Shown here one piece after another: positions 12,701-23,400 of a DNA stretch of 64,000 nt. The first letter of the stretch is position 1. Each line of letters begins with the position of its first letter. The position numbers were made by a program, and so were the translations under genes. The notes under the pieces are model-generated. The model was not told the origin of the DNA. It ran no database searches and worked only from the letters and a program-made list of their open reading frames with translations. The DNA comes from Liolophura sinensis (lineage: Eukaryota > Mollusca > Polyplacophora > Chitonida > Chitonidae), in assembly GCF_032854445.1 (NCBI RefSeq), contig NC_088301.1:35079187-35143186 (forward strand). The letters run 5' to 3'.

Positions 12701-14324
12701 TAATTAACTTCAAAGATATGTATTGTATTTTCATACAGGCATTTAGAAGGTTTGTCTTCCTCACAGTTGGCAAGATTTGATGCCAATAATGTGCAAGTTC
12801 TCCTGAAGACACCTGAAGCAAAACCGTGGCAACAGGTAGATATTAAACTATTGTTATATGAAGTCATAATGTAGGTTATTGTACAATGACAAGACTTACA
12901 TGTATGGATATGAGCATATATGCATGTGTTGCAAATGGTCACAAGTAACCCTTGGAAATCCATAAAAAAAAAATGTTGTATATATATCTTGATTTTTCCA
13001 CAATGTTTTGCAGGCAGCGGGAAGCTAGTTGGCTAATTGATTGCTTTAATGTAGAGAATTGAGGAGGAAAATTGGTTAAACTTTTGACATGTAGTACAGT
13101 ATTGTATATTTCTCTAGGTAAATGATTGGGAGATGAAGTCTTCACAAAAGACAAAACATGAGAGTAAAACTGACTACAAGAAGGTCAGAGATACAGATCA
13201 GGTAAGTGTAATATGGTGATTGTTATTCAAGTATCATCCAATTTAAAGTTCAGTAAGCTTATTGCATGTACACAGTTATATGTTTGATACCTATACACAC
13301 ACTGAGTTGTAATCCATACAAATGCAACCAATACTTCAAAATTGGTGTCCGGGTCAGGAAAGATCTCCAGGCAAGTGTTGGCATCAGGTCAGGCACCATT
13401 GCCTGGAAGGGTGATGTATTATAAAGGCAGGTGTTGGTGGCATGGAAGGTGTCACCTCAAAGCTGTTGTTGGTGTGAGGACAGGCACTAATGGTAGGAAA
13501 GGTGTTGGTGTCCGTGCAGGCAGTGGTGGCAGTGAAGGTGATGTGTTAAAGATGGAGAAAATATAAAAATGACTTGAAGTTCAGATAAAATAGTACGAAA
13601 ATTTATTCGTAAATGTGGTCTTCAATATTTTTTCAGATTTTTTCTCAAGGAGAAAAAGACAATTGAAAATAATATTTGTATGGTGGATATTTGGGACCAC
13701 CTTTTGGTATTTATAGTCTAACTTTTTAGTCAGCTAACAAATGTATTAAACCTCAATTTGGATCATATTTATAGTTTTAATATGTTCATAAATATTATCA
13801 TAATTTAGATTTAATGTGTATGTTTCCAATTTACATTTAAATAAATTTATTAGAGAAGCATCACATCCTTATTTAGAACATTATTATGCAACAACGATAA
13901 ATACCAAAAGTTGGTCCCAAATACCCACCATACAAAAATATTTTCAAATACCCTTTTCTCTTGAAAAAAAATCCCCCCAAAATATTAAAGATCATATTTG
14001 CAAATAAGTTTTGAGGCTCTTTCTTCTGATTTTGGCATCATTTTTATGTTTTCTTCTCCTTTAATTAAGGCAGATGCAGATGATATGACCTTGATAGGTT
14101 GTTTCAATTATTCTTGAAACAAGGATACATTTTTAGACCATTTTTAATGTCTGTATGTACAACTGGAAAGGATATGTCTCAAGATAAAGTTCAAGAAGTT
14201 ATTCTTTGAAGAAGTTTGAGCTTTTGAGGTGTGATGTTTTTTCACCTAGTGCTGGAAATTTCTCATTTTTATTTTTCAGTTGCTTAGATTGGCATACATG
14301 GAGCTGTCTCGAGATCTGTCTTAA
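6800..14324 (+). CDS. SDS22-like leucine-rich-repeat protein with helical C-terminal tail
   Basis: Eleven coding exons join in phase: 6800-6960, 7185-7340, 7909-8098, 8514-8582, 9427-9558, 10377-10493, 11428-11558, 11907-11972, 12739-12835, 13118-13201 and 14280-14324. They total 1248 bases, or 415 residues plus stop. Residues 1-53 have no clear domain. From about residue 70 to 245 there are at least six LRR units of the short SDS22 type (LxxLxLSxNxIxxI), for example LHTLNLSHNEITRID and LVELNLSMNKLEDITGL, closing with an LRR-cap-like GNPIDRSPNYHSELL. Residues about 285-345 are charged and probably helical or coiled-coil. The tail ends LLRLAYMELSRDLS. No signal peptide or membrane segment is visible, so it is probably an intracellular scaffold. 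Similar layouts occur in ciliary, centrosomal and PP1-regulatory LRR proteins, but I could not assign a named orthologue. Introns 6 and 10 hold MITE-like repeats. Confidence 0.88.
9961..10010. repeat. AT-rich low-complexity tract
   Basis: An imperfect TA/TAT tract lies inside intron 5 of the LRR gene. It is simple-sequence DNA with palindromic stretches. Confidence 0.8.
10977..11357. mobile_element. MITE-like element with about 40-base terminal inverted repeats
   Basis: The left end, CTAGAAGTATTCAACTTCCC and onward to about 11017, is the reverse complement of the right end (about 11317-11357) with only a few mismatches. The element is 381 bases long, AT-rich, and sits in intron 6 of the LRR gene between exons ending at 10493 and starting at 11428. 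An 84-codon minus-strand frame inside it shows no transposase similarity, so it is a non-autonomous element. Both ends carry the palindrome CTAG, which may be part of the target site. The superfamily is not assignable from this copy. Confidence 0.82.
12308..12369. repeat. 31-base tandem duplication
   Basis: Two head-to-tail copies of a 31-base unit beginning GATTGAAGTGTGTAAAAAGG differ at one base (GCAGAG against GCAGGG). They lie in intron 8 of the LRR gene. The near-identity suggests a recent local duplication. Confidence 0.93.
13340..13560. repeat. Degenerate G/T-rich minisatellite-like stretch
   Basis: Loosely repeated units built on GGTGTTGGTG, CAGGCA and TGGAAGG-type words recur through about 220 bases of intron 10 of the LRR gene. 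The composition is markedly richer in G than the flanking AT-rich intron. It creates a 74-codon Gly/Val-rich open frame that I regard as spurious. The period is irregular, so this is either a decayed minisatellite or simply a purine-biased stretch. Confidence 0.5.
13582..14032. mobile_element. MITE-like element, copy A of a two-copy family with long inverted repeats
   Basis: The left arm (about 13582-13710) and right arm (about 13905-14032) are reverse complements over roughly 100 bases, sharing blocks such as TGTGGTCTTCAATATTTT and GGATATTTGGGACC. The interior is AT-rich without coding capacity. Arms and interior both resemble the element at 37197-37722, for example AAATAAATTTATTAGA and GCATCACATCCTT. 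The element sits in intron 10 of the LRR gene. Ends are approximate because the outermost bases have diverged. Confidence 0.85.
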
Positions 14325-16082
14325 ATTAACTTGGTGATGTCTAAATCTGCATTTGTCTTTGCTTGGTGAGCGTCATATTACTGCAGACTATCGACAAGTC
14401 TAAACTGCATGCCAACCTTGGAATTTGCAATGTCCATTCCAGGAAAACTGTATTGATGACAGGATATGAACGATGACTTTTTGGTCATCTGCAGTCTTGA
14501 GTGACAGAGAAATTTGAGCACTTTTTCTGAAGTTCACTGTACCTTAACCGTGAGTTTGAGGGTTCAAATCCAGCTGCAAACTGACTATGTCAGAGATTTG
14601 CTGGATATCTAGCCAGGTGCGATGTTTCCCCAGGCTTTACACAGTAACCACTAATCTGACCACTGCATTGTGTAACACTGTAACAAACTAGAAAACTATT
14701 GTTGGTTTTAAATGGCCACATAGTACATATCTGAATCATCTTGATTTACTGATAGCCTGGTGTATTTATTACAACAGAAAAGGTGTTTTTTAAAGGATTA
14801 CAATGGCAACATTTTGGAGCCTCAAGGCGTGATCTGCATGCACCAGGGCTTTTCTATTGGTACAACAAAATGACATGCTTGACATATAAATCATATTTGA
14901 TAGGATGTAATCTTACCAATTTTATATATTTTATGAATGTCATATATACATACACACATGAATAAAATCCATCTAGGTCATTTGTTCTGTTGTTCTATAT
15001 GTTTGAAGCCTTTCTTGGATTTTTATTGAATTGTTGGCATTCTTGACGCCCATTAGATTAGAGGGAGGATAATCATTAAACGTTTAAAGCTGGAGATATA
15101 AAGAGATCCATAACCAATGAGTACCGTTCAGACTTGCACACAATAATATAAGTGAAAGACAATTGCCTATATAAGTGAACTGACAATTAGTTGACTCGCC
15201 ATAACCTTTCCCAGGTTTTACCAGGTTAGTTTAAAGTGTTTTGTGTAAGTTGTACAGTTACAGAACCCAGATGAATAGTGTAATTGTAGTATTGACTGAT
15301 TTACGCATGTTGTCTAACGTATAGCATTTAGTTATGTCTCTATGCTTGGCAGTGAACTTGGCAGTCCACACGGTGTCTTCAGAACTATAAAACGAGATAT
15401 TCTTCACCAAATGTAAGATGAACATCAAAGGCGTTGTCCATAAAATTTTGGAGTATGCTCTCGCAGACTCAAGTAGTTTTCCGGCCATTCAAGTGAATGA
15501 AGTGAGCTTAAAGCAGTCATGGTGAAAATTTCTTAAAAAAAAATTGCTGCCAAAGCTGTGTAGTCTGCTGTACTTTTCCTGTCCATTTATGTCCACGTAT
15601 CTGCGCAACCAGGCAACATATATACTCGTGCACTGTCACAGGACAGTAGAATGCTTTGACCTTGAACCAGAATCGCCATTGCGCGAAAAAAAGAACCCCA
15701 CTCAATCTATTTTTTTTTCTGTACAAAAGATACATTTGTATAATACTGAGTTTAACACACACAGGTATGTGTAGTATCTAGGCCTGCATACATTGATTTG
15801 CTATACCGCTCATATTCATGCTAACAAAGGTGATAATGTACTGGTCCTACATGAGAATGTACCGATATATGTCCAGCGGCAGTTTCCATGCACTCATTGA
15901 GGTGGACGAAGTTATTATTTTATGGTGAAGGCGTAGCCCGACACAAATGTGAGTCTAACATGAGATTTATAGTCTTTAGACTCCTTCATTTGTAATAAAT
16001 AGGGTTTTACAGTATGACACAATCTACTTCAGTCCTTTAAACATGACTGCGGGCAAGAACTCACCGTCTGCTGATTGATGTT
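14325..16082. other. 3' flank of the LRR gene, no further gene recognised
   Basis: The LRR gene stop is at 14322-14324. A possible polyadenylation hexamer AATAAA lies near 14961. A perfect B-box-like GGTTCAAATCC near 14556 suggests a decayed SINE. A 76-codon minus-strand frame at 15258-15488 has no recognisable similarity and no supporting splice signals. Confidence 0.4.
14530..14690 (+). mobile_element. Possible decayed tRNA-derived SINE
   Basis: The sequence contains GGGTTCAAATCCAGC, a good match to the internal B box of tRNA genes, followed by a non-coding body with CTAGCCAGGTGCGATG. No convincing A box or A-rich tail is visible, and the body does not match the SINE family seen elsewhere in the window. 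This is therefore a weak call. Confidence 0.33.
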
Positions 16083-16292
16083 TATTTAGCTGACTTGTGT
16101 TTTACGCCGTACGCAGAATATTTCACTTAAACAACGGTGACCAGCATTATGGTTGAAGGAAAACGGTCAGAGCTCGGAGTAAATTCACGGCTCTCCGCAG
16201 GTTGCTCCAAGACCTTCCCGCGGACGGCGAACGTATTTGTGAGAGTTTCATTGCCGAGCGCTGACATGCTAACCACCACGGAGACCCTCCGT
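16083..16292 (-). mobile_element. SINE copy, degraded, minus orientation
   Basis: From left to right the copy shows TTTATTTAGCTGA, TTTTACGCCGTACGCAGAAT, CCAGCATTATGGTTGAAGG and CTCCGCAGGTTGCTCCAAGA, the reverse complement of the SINE at 3607-3872. The right end, where the tRNA-like head should be, is replaced by a perfect 10-base hairpin (CACCACGGAG, ACC, CTCCGTGGTG) at about 16274-16296. The internal promoter boxes are lost, so the copy is dead. The 92-codon open frame over it is spurious. Confidence 0.75.
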
Positions 16293-19200
16293 GGTGTGAT
16301 GTTGATAGTGGACTTAACCAAATGCGAAGATGTAAACTGTACGTATGTCCAGATGGAAAGTTCGGCAAGGTATCAGCAATATCGATCTACAAGAGGCTTT
16401 AATAAACCTTTATAACTTATATACCCGTTATACTTATTAACAGAGCGCGTTAGTAACAGGATATAAGTCACATGCGAGCTAAATTAATTTAACACATTAC
16501 TAAAAATACATAATGTAGTGACACTGGTAATAACTCGGGTGTATCGAAACAAATTCCACTCTCTTTAATAGCTACATCATGGTGAATAAAGTCTATGCAT
16601 GTTTGCCGTGAAAACAACTTACACAAAACAGCTCAGACTTGCTTGAACATATTACACCATCTTGTTAACAACCCTTACCTGACCCGTACCATTACCTTAT
16701 TACACCTACATCTCCTATATTCAGGCATATCGCTTGACCACGCTTGACTGTGCTCTCAGCTGTATAAAATAGATCAGTTGATATATACTGGCAATTCGCA
16801 TATCTCCTTTGTAAATTTCCAGTTCCAAGGAATATTGGCATCGTCTCAACATACTCCATGAGGTAACTCTATAATCCACACATTCACATATGATTCATGG
16901 CGTCTGGAGGGTGCTGACATGCAGAGGCATAAATGAAGTCTCGCACAAAATGTGGTACATGGTTCAAATCGCAACTCGTCAAATTTTACTCGCAATTAAC
17001 CATCTAACAGGGAGGACCCATGCAGTTTGTCCATACACAGGCGGCAACTTCTCTACGGCACCCTTTTAGTTCACCGATGTGTGTTCTTAAATAATTATAT
17101 AAGCTGAAACATCTTTTTACATAAATATCACTCTTACTTACCAGGTCTCGATACATGGGACACATTCAGGCTATTTCGCCTACATTCAAGCTATAGCAGA
17201 GATGAAAAAACATTTTTTTTCTTTAACTTGAGGCACACGCTTACATATTACAAGCTGTCGTTTTTCCTGTGAGTCTGGATAAAAAGTTTTGCTTGAACTT
17301 TCGCCCATGTTCCTTCTGGACATTAACTTTTAGATCTGGTATATGCAGATTTGAAAATGGGACGGTGAAGTAGACGGTGGTCAAAGTTCGGTGAGCGTCA
17401 TGCAACATTGGACTGACCAACGGTATTTGACGAAATATAGAATATTCATGAACATACAGCTAAAATTTGGTCCTCATCTGAAATATGGCGTGTTGATGTT
17501 ATTAAACATTGAAAAATTTTCAACCTGTAGCCATGGAGACCACAGCGCGTGTCGAAGGTCCATCACTCAGTGTGTACATAGTAGCTCTCCTACACTGTTC
17601 ATATTTATCTACTTAGTGTCTGCACCCAGACTTCAACGCTCATTTTGTCCCCAGAGGGTGAAATATAAAAGATTGGATTGCCGGGCGGGAAACGGAAGAG
17701 GTTGACTGCAAAAATTGTCAGCTTTCGAAGTTTTCTGGCACAGGGCTATAATTACATAATGCTGTCCAGACGTGCTAGAAGAAAAATCCGAAAAATACAT
17801 ATTATACGCCCTTATATTATCCAGTATGACGCCCAGAGGCACCTAAAACGCGTAGGTCCGAAAGGTGATGAAAGTGGAGGTTGTTCCGGGGCGTTGTCAA
17901 CATTAGCTGCGAAAGATATACCTTTTAGCCTTCCATTTATCAGGTTGTGCCTTTTTTCAGCACCATCTTTTAAACTCGGGTACATGATTCCACCAGACTC
18001 CTTGATCGTCTTCCAAACTTCTTCCCTTTGATTAGGATACAAAAATCTGCATGTGTTCATTGGCGAGCCACATTGCGCCACAAACATTACGGTCTTTTCA
18101 TAAAAATATGATACGCATTACATACTGACAAGACTGTGTACAGTCACTACAGTCCATCGCTTATGTCATCCAATTTTTATATAAACTGGTAACAACAGAT
18201 TCTCTTTTTCCCACATGTTGCGAAGAGATATATACACGCCATATTGATGAAAGACAACTGGTCTTCAAAGAACGTCTACTGTGCAAACAATCACACGAAT
18301 ATTCTCGATTACTTATTGGCATACATAGCAAACATTTACAATAGCGCCGCTAATTCCGCATAACCCGGAGCTTAGGGTCTATATATTAATCGTGTTGAAT
18401 GCGATCTGCACTTTGGATATAAGAACTGTTGCAATCAAAGTGCAGTTGAGATACACATTTGGCTTAACGACATCTTACATGGATCCGTCCTAATTTATTT
18501 CTTTATATATTTTCTTTGTTTATTTGTGGTTAAATGTTGTTTCAGAAATTGGTCTTGGGATTATTACCTTGGAGTGTCCATTTCGATAGGACGACTGGTA
18601 TATACGAATGCCTGTTTCGACGTCTAAATCCGTAACGATATGGTTGCAGTATGAAGTGGTCTTCATTCATGCACCCATTCATTATTAAAAATAGAACATT
18701 AATATTTTGGTTTGAAGCACTGAATATTAAAACATTTTGCCAGTAACTACCCCCAATGTAAATGTTTTTAATAAAGCTTAATCAAGCAATCAAGTATGTA
18801 CCAACTGTCAAACATGATGACCATTGTTTCCAATCAATAATCAAAAAACCAATTCTACAAAGACCACTAAAAATTTAGAAAATATATGAAGTAATAAACT
18901 GAGGAGAAGTGATGTAAAAAGAAGTAGTAAACAGATTTCAGTTAATGATGACGGGAATGTTCTAGGGGCGTAATACTAGTTACATGTGGCAGGTTGCAAT
19001 TAATCAAACACAGTATTCCAGTCGCCTTTTGATGGCTAGTGTTCATATAAGGTCCATATATCCAACATGGCGATCTTATCAAAACGATGCATTTTCAAGT
19101 CCAAGTCCTATGTTAAGCCGAATGACACAATTATGAAGCAGAGCGAGAGATTCTGGAAATTCCGACTTATTTACATGAGAATTACACTCCCTGCTAATTT

Positions 19201-20466
19201 AAGAAACTTACTGGTAATTCGTTTGACGGAATTTTCTTGGCCCACTAGAGGTTTTGTAGTAATCACATGTGGCATTGACTGTATTCATCACACATCGCAC
19301 AGATTTTACCTAAACTGTAAGGCGAGATCTGACATGAAACCGTGACAGGATACAAATCTAAGACTAAGACGTACCACCTGGACAATATCTACAATTCAAT
19401 GAAGGTGAATATATTGCTCGAACAACCTTTACGGGTTGTTCAAAGCTACATTAGAGCATCAGTATGCTGTGTACAGTGAATGAGAAAAATCGAGTATAAG
19501 AAAGATTACTCTTTAATAACTTCTGTACGTAGTCGTATTCCTTACGAGAACAGGTACGGATTTGCATGTCAGGCAAAGAGTGCGGTGCATGATTTGCACC
19601 CATCGGAAGACATATAAACTATCGGTATATGGCTTCCCAGAATATCACAAATAGATTTAAATTATTTACGGGAAATTCAAGCAACTCCATGAGACATCCT
19701 ACGAATTATAACCCTTATCTGAAGTTTTTCTTCTGCAAGAAACACCAAACCTAAGTACGGTAAATGCTGCTTATAAGTTTAATGGATCCAAAGTACATTC
19801 TCTTTCGAGGGAAAACAAAAACACTATTTCATCGGCCTAGGAGTATAATTCAGGAATACATATTTACCTATCCTCCTCATTATACATTGCATGCTGCATT
19901 ACACATTATAACTGTATGATAAAAAGCATGTATAATTGCCATATGTTATAGCGTAAGAACATATACGTTTTTATATATTGTTATTATGTTATATTTAAAT
20001 TACACTCTATAAGAAATTAATTCATGAAGCCCTTCTAAACCATGCCTACAATTAGTATTACGATACGAATTAAGGAATATGTATGATGAGCCAAGCAGAT
20101 TTAGTGTGATATTTGAAAGTAATGAAAAGTATAGAAAGTGAAAGGTAAGAGGCCAAACTAAGTAATAAAGTTGTAGAATATAAGGTTGAACACATTGTAA
20201 TAAGAACCTTTCAAAATATTTCTGTACAAACGGTTAATAAAACGTTACTCAAATACAAAAAAAAAACAAAAAACAATGAGACATTCCTAAAGTGAAAGCA
20301 AAAATATTATATGTGATGACTATAATATTAAAGATCAATGAACCCTCAAGATCATAGCGATATTTAAAACAATTAACGATAAACATCTATCTTATCTCTA
20401 AAGTCCATGCAGTATTTTTTTTTCAGTTTTAATGTCTTTACTTGTGGTAATTCATTTTCAAACTAT
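16293..20466. other. Gene-poor interval with one unexplained open stretch
   Basis: No known protein family was recognised here. The only stretch with a protein-like look is 17812-18087 on the minus strand, reported separately. A splice-like 49-base segment bounded by an acceptor and the donor GTAAGTAA lies at about 17145-17193 on the minus strand, but its phase does not fit that frame. From about 18.2 to 20.4 kb the sequence is AT-rich and featureless. Confidence 0.4.
17812..18087 (-). CDS. Unassigned 91-codon open frame, possible exon
   Basis: The minus-strand frame has mixed, non-repetitive composition, including the segments YPNQREEVWKTIKESGG and YPSLKDGAEKRHNLINGRL, and looks more protein-like than the surrounding open frames. 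A plus-strand frame (17678-18031) is open across most of the same bases. Possible splice signals lie inside it: an acceptor ending ACATGCAG near 18043 and a donor GTATAT near 17935. I recognise no family and found no neighbouring exon in phase. It may be an exon of an unknown gene, a transposon relic or chance. Confidence 0.2.
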   Translation of the reverse strand: MFVAQCGSPMNTCRFLYPNQREEVWKTIKESGGIMYPSLKDGAEKRHNLINGRLKGISFAANVDNAPEQPPLSSPFGPTRFRCLWASYWII

Positions 20467-23400
20467 TTAAAGAAATTTTCTGAAAAAGTCGCCCCAGTCC
20501 GTGAGGCTTTTGAATGAATCTTCTCTTTCTCGCCAGTTAGCATCGACTTGATGTCTTTTGACTAGAACCCGATCCATTGTTTGAACAACGCCATTAGTCG
20601 CCATCAGGTCACAAGACTTTATAAAAGCGTTCCCAATCTTTGGACCATTATCTCGACTGCGATCCATTGGAAAGGTTTCTCCCGACGAAGTTCGGAGCTG
20701 CTGACGAAGGAACCACTGGCCGCCGAAAATTCCCGAACAACAAACTGTATCTGAATAACAAATGATGTGATACCATGATAGAAACAACAATTTTTAATGA
20801 TATATTTTGCATGTCGAAAAACAACTCTTTCTATAATAATGTATAAGAAGTACAAATGCTGCTGATGCTGTACGGTATCAAGGTCTATCATGTAAGTGTA
20901 TTTTTTTCTCAACAGTAACGTGAAATTCAATATACACACACATCCAGTTGACTTCTGAAACCATCTGTATGATAGTATGCATGGAAAATGTGTTTGTATT
21001 GTTGCATACTTTTCAAGAAAAACAGCCAAACTTGAACGACCTTTAAATTACGTTAATTCGGGTCTTCATATAATGTAATATACCCGTGGGACATTATTGT
21101 ATCAGTTATACGAATTCACATATGGACATTTCGAACATTACAATCCATGATAATATTGTTACTAGGTATCTAAATTTGAAGAGCTGTTATTGGGGCTTTG
21201 TGTGCTGAATAGAAAATTTCTTTCTCCGACCACAATCGAAAAATAAAATTTTACAAACCGAGTCATAAAATTCTATAATCAGCTAAGACTAGTATCTAAT
21301 TTCACAAAATATAGGATACTGAGATAAAGTGAATTACTTTCATGGCACTTTTATGCTCGAATATACTTGGACCTATCAACGTCTTCTAAATGCATGTCCT
21401 CTGGTAGCAATATTTGTTTATTTATTTATTGATTTGGCCGGCATTTTACGCCGTAATCCCCCAAAAAGCCTCGGCTTCTATTTCATACAAGGCAAGAGGT
21501 CATACTTGATGCTATACAATCTGATCATTGACGAAGTACAGCCTATACAAAATTCTTACACTTTGCAATAACGTTATCAGAATTACTGAGAACCGATGAA
21601 TGAATGAATGGATGAATGGACGAACTATTGGGGTTTAAATCCACACTGGCAGTATTTTAGTCATACTGTGGCTAGGAAGAACGGATGGGCCAAAGTATAA
21701 ATACCGAGCATAATATATTTAAGATGGCATATGCTTTACAGTTTTCTTTGTTCGCTTCATTTGTAAGGCTCGCTTGTACTGTTAACGAATTGCGATCGTG
21801 CAGTATTATGACTGAAGATTAAAACGATTCCTGCATAATGTATAGAGACAAACTTAGAGCTTGAAGGCAAACCATGGCGTATATCGCAGAGGAAAAGCAG
21901 ATGATTATTTATTTATTTATTTATTTGATTGACGTGTGAGGAATCATGGGTTTCAGCCTGAAAAAGACCCACGACTATCAAAAGGTTTCTGCCAGACCTT
22001 CACACATTCGACCAGAGAGGCAGCCAGCTGTATTTCAAATCACAGCAGTGGGGAGAGGCCACTCAATACAATGAGCTATCATGCTAACATGAGTATTGTA
22101 CCAGGCCCTATGTTTGAATAAACTAGTGAGCACGCTCCGGATCAGAAAATAACAGGCCTTCTTACCTCTAATGATGTGATTCTTCAAAACAGCTTTCAGC
22201 CTTTTCGTGTCTTTCTGTACATCGCCAATGTCCTCAAGTGCCTGAAACAAAACAAATATCTATCAAGTTTTTATGTACCAAAAGGAGACTTTTTAGGAAA
22301 TTCAACTGATGATAGATGTTTGAGAAGAAAACAATATTCAGTTTTCAACCTAGGTGCAACTCTAATTAGCCCGGGGGATCTAAAATATAGCCTATTTAGG
22401 ACAGAATAAACTGTTATACATTTGAAAATAAAATGTTACTTATTTTGTTGACTTGGAATTGATTTATGTCCTCAAACAAACTTTCACTGCTGCTTGTTGA
22501 TTACAACCATCCTCTTTCTTCAGTCTTGAAACTTTAAAGTCATCATTTGCATGGGTTTGTCATGCTGGCACCTAGCGTTCTGCAGTGCACAAGTTTTCAG
22601 AAAAATAATTTAGCAAATATTTTAAATTATTAAATGAATAAAAAGACTGAAGAATGCTGGTTTCCTTCCTTATGCGTTAAATTAAAAATAAAACTTCAAA
22701 CCTGAAAACCTATAGTAAAAAACTTTAAATGTTAAAACTTTGGAAATGTCTAAACGTACGAGATTAGTCGGTGCCAGCACAGTAAATGGACCTTCACCCT
22801 CGAGCATCTCCGCCAATCCTGCCTTCTCCAATAGGTCATGCAGAGTTGAAAATTCCCGATTCTGTTTAATGACATCTAGAACAGTTCCTTCTGGTGGTCT
22901 CATCACCTGTTAGCAAGGCGCATAAACGTGAAAGAACAGGTAATCCATGTGTCAAAACTAACATTCGTATACGAGACGTTAACCAAAATGGATGTCAATA
23001 ATCGCAAGGCCAATTCGAAAGCAACGTTCAATAAACCACCAAAGAACTAAAAAATATAATAAAATACGAAATTAAGACGGTTTCACGCGAAGAGAAGTCA
23101 ACAGTTTTCACTGAAGATGGAGAGAAAGTATGAATGTCCGAGGCGAATGAATTAAATCAGTATCTCATGTATACCGTGCTAGTTTCTACTTTTTTTTGGT
23201 ATTTCAGTCTCCACCACACGGATAAACACGGACTGAGCTCTTGAATATGCAGGTGCTGTAGGGTGCACATGGTTTGACATGGTCTAAAATTGCACAACCG
23301 GTTTAACACATTTTGAACAGGCAGGTAGATATGACCCATTTATAATCTTTGACTTTTCAAAACCGACCATAGGCCAGTTTAGTTCCACAAACATCTGGTC

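Noticed and set aside
15258-15488. 76-codon minus-strand frame starting MAGKLLESARAYS
   Set aside because: It looks protein-like at first sight, but there is no recognised family, no splice continuation and no neighbouring exon.
16137-16415. 92-codon plus-strand frame and its minus-strand partners
   Set aside because: The reading frames come from the degraded SINE copy at 16083-16292.
17145-17193. Exon-like minus-strand segment with acceptor and GTAAGTAA donor
   Set aside because: It is open in only one frame, and that phase does not connect with the candidate exon at 17.9-18.0 kb. There is no similarity.
20619-21029. 136-codon minus-strand frame overlapping the last FAS1 exon
   Set aside because: It is in the wrong frame for the FAS1 sequence. 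The correct frame gives MATNGVVQTM and reaches the stop at 20467, and this one reads into the intron.
22517-22560. Possible extra micro-exon in FAS1 domain 4 on the minus strand
   Set aside because: The stretch looks FAS1-like in one frame, but no acceptor in the right phase precedes it. Exons 11 and 12 already join in phase 0 with only a few residues missing.
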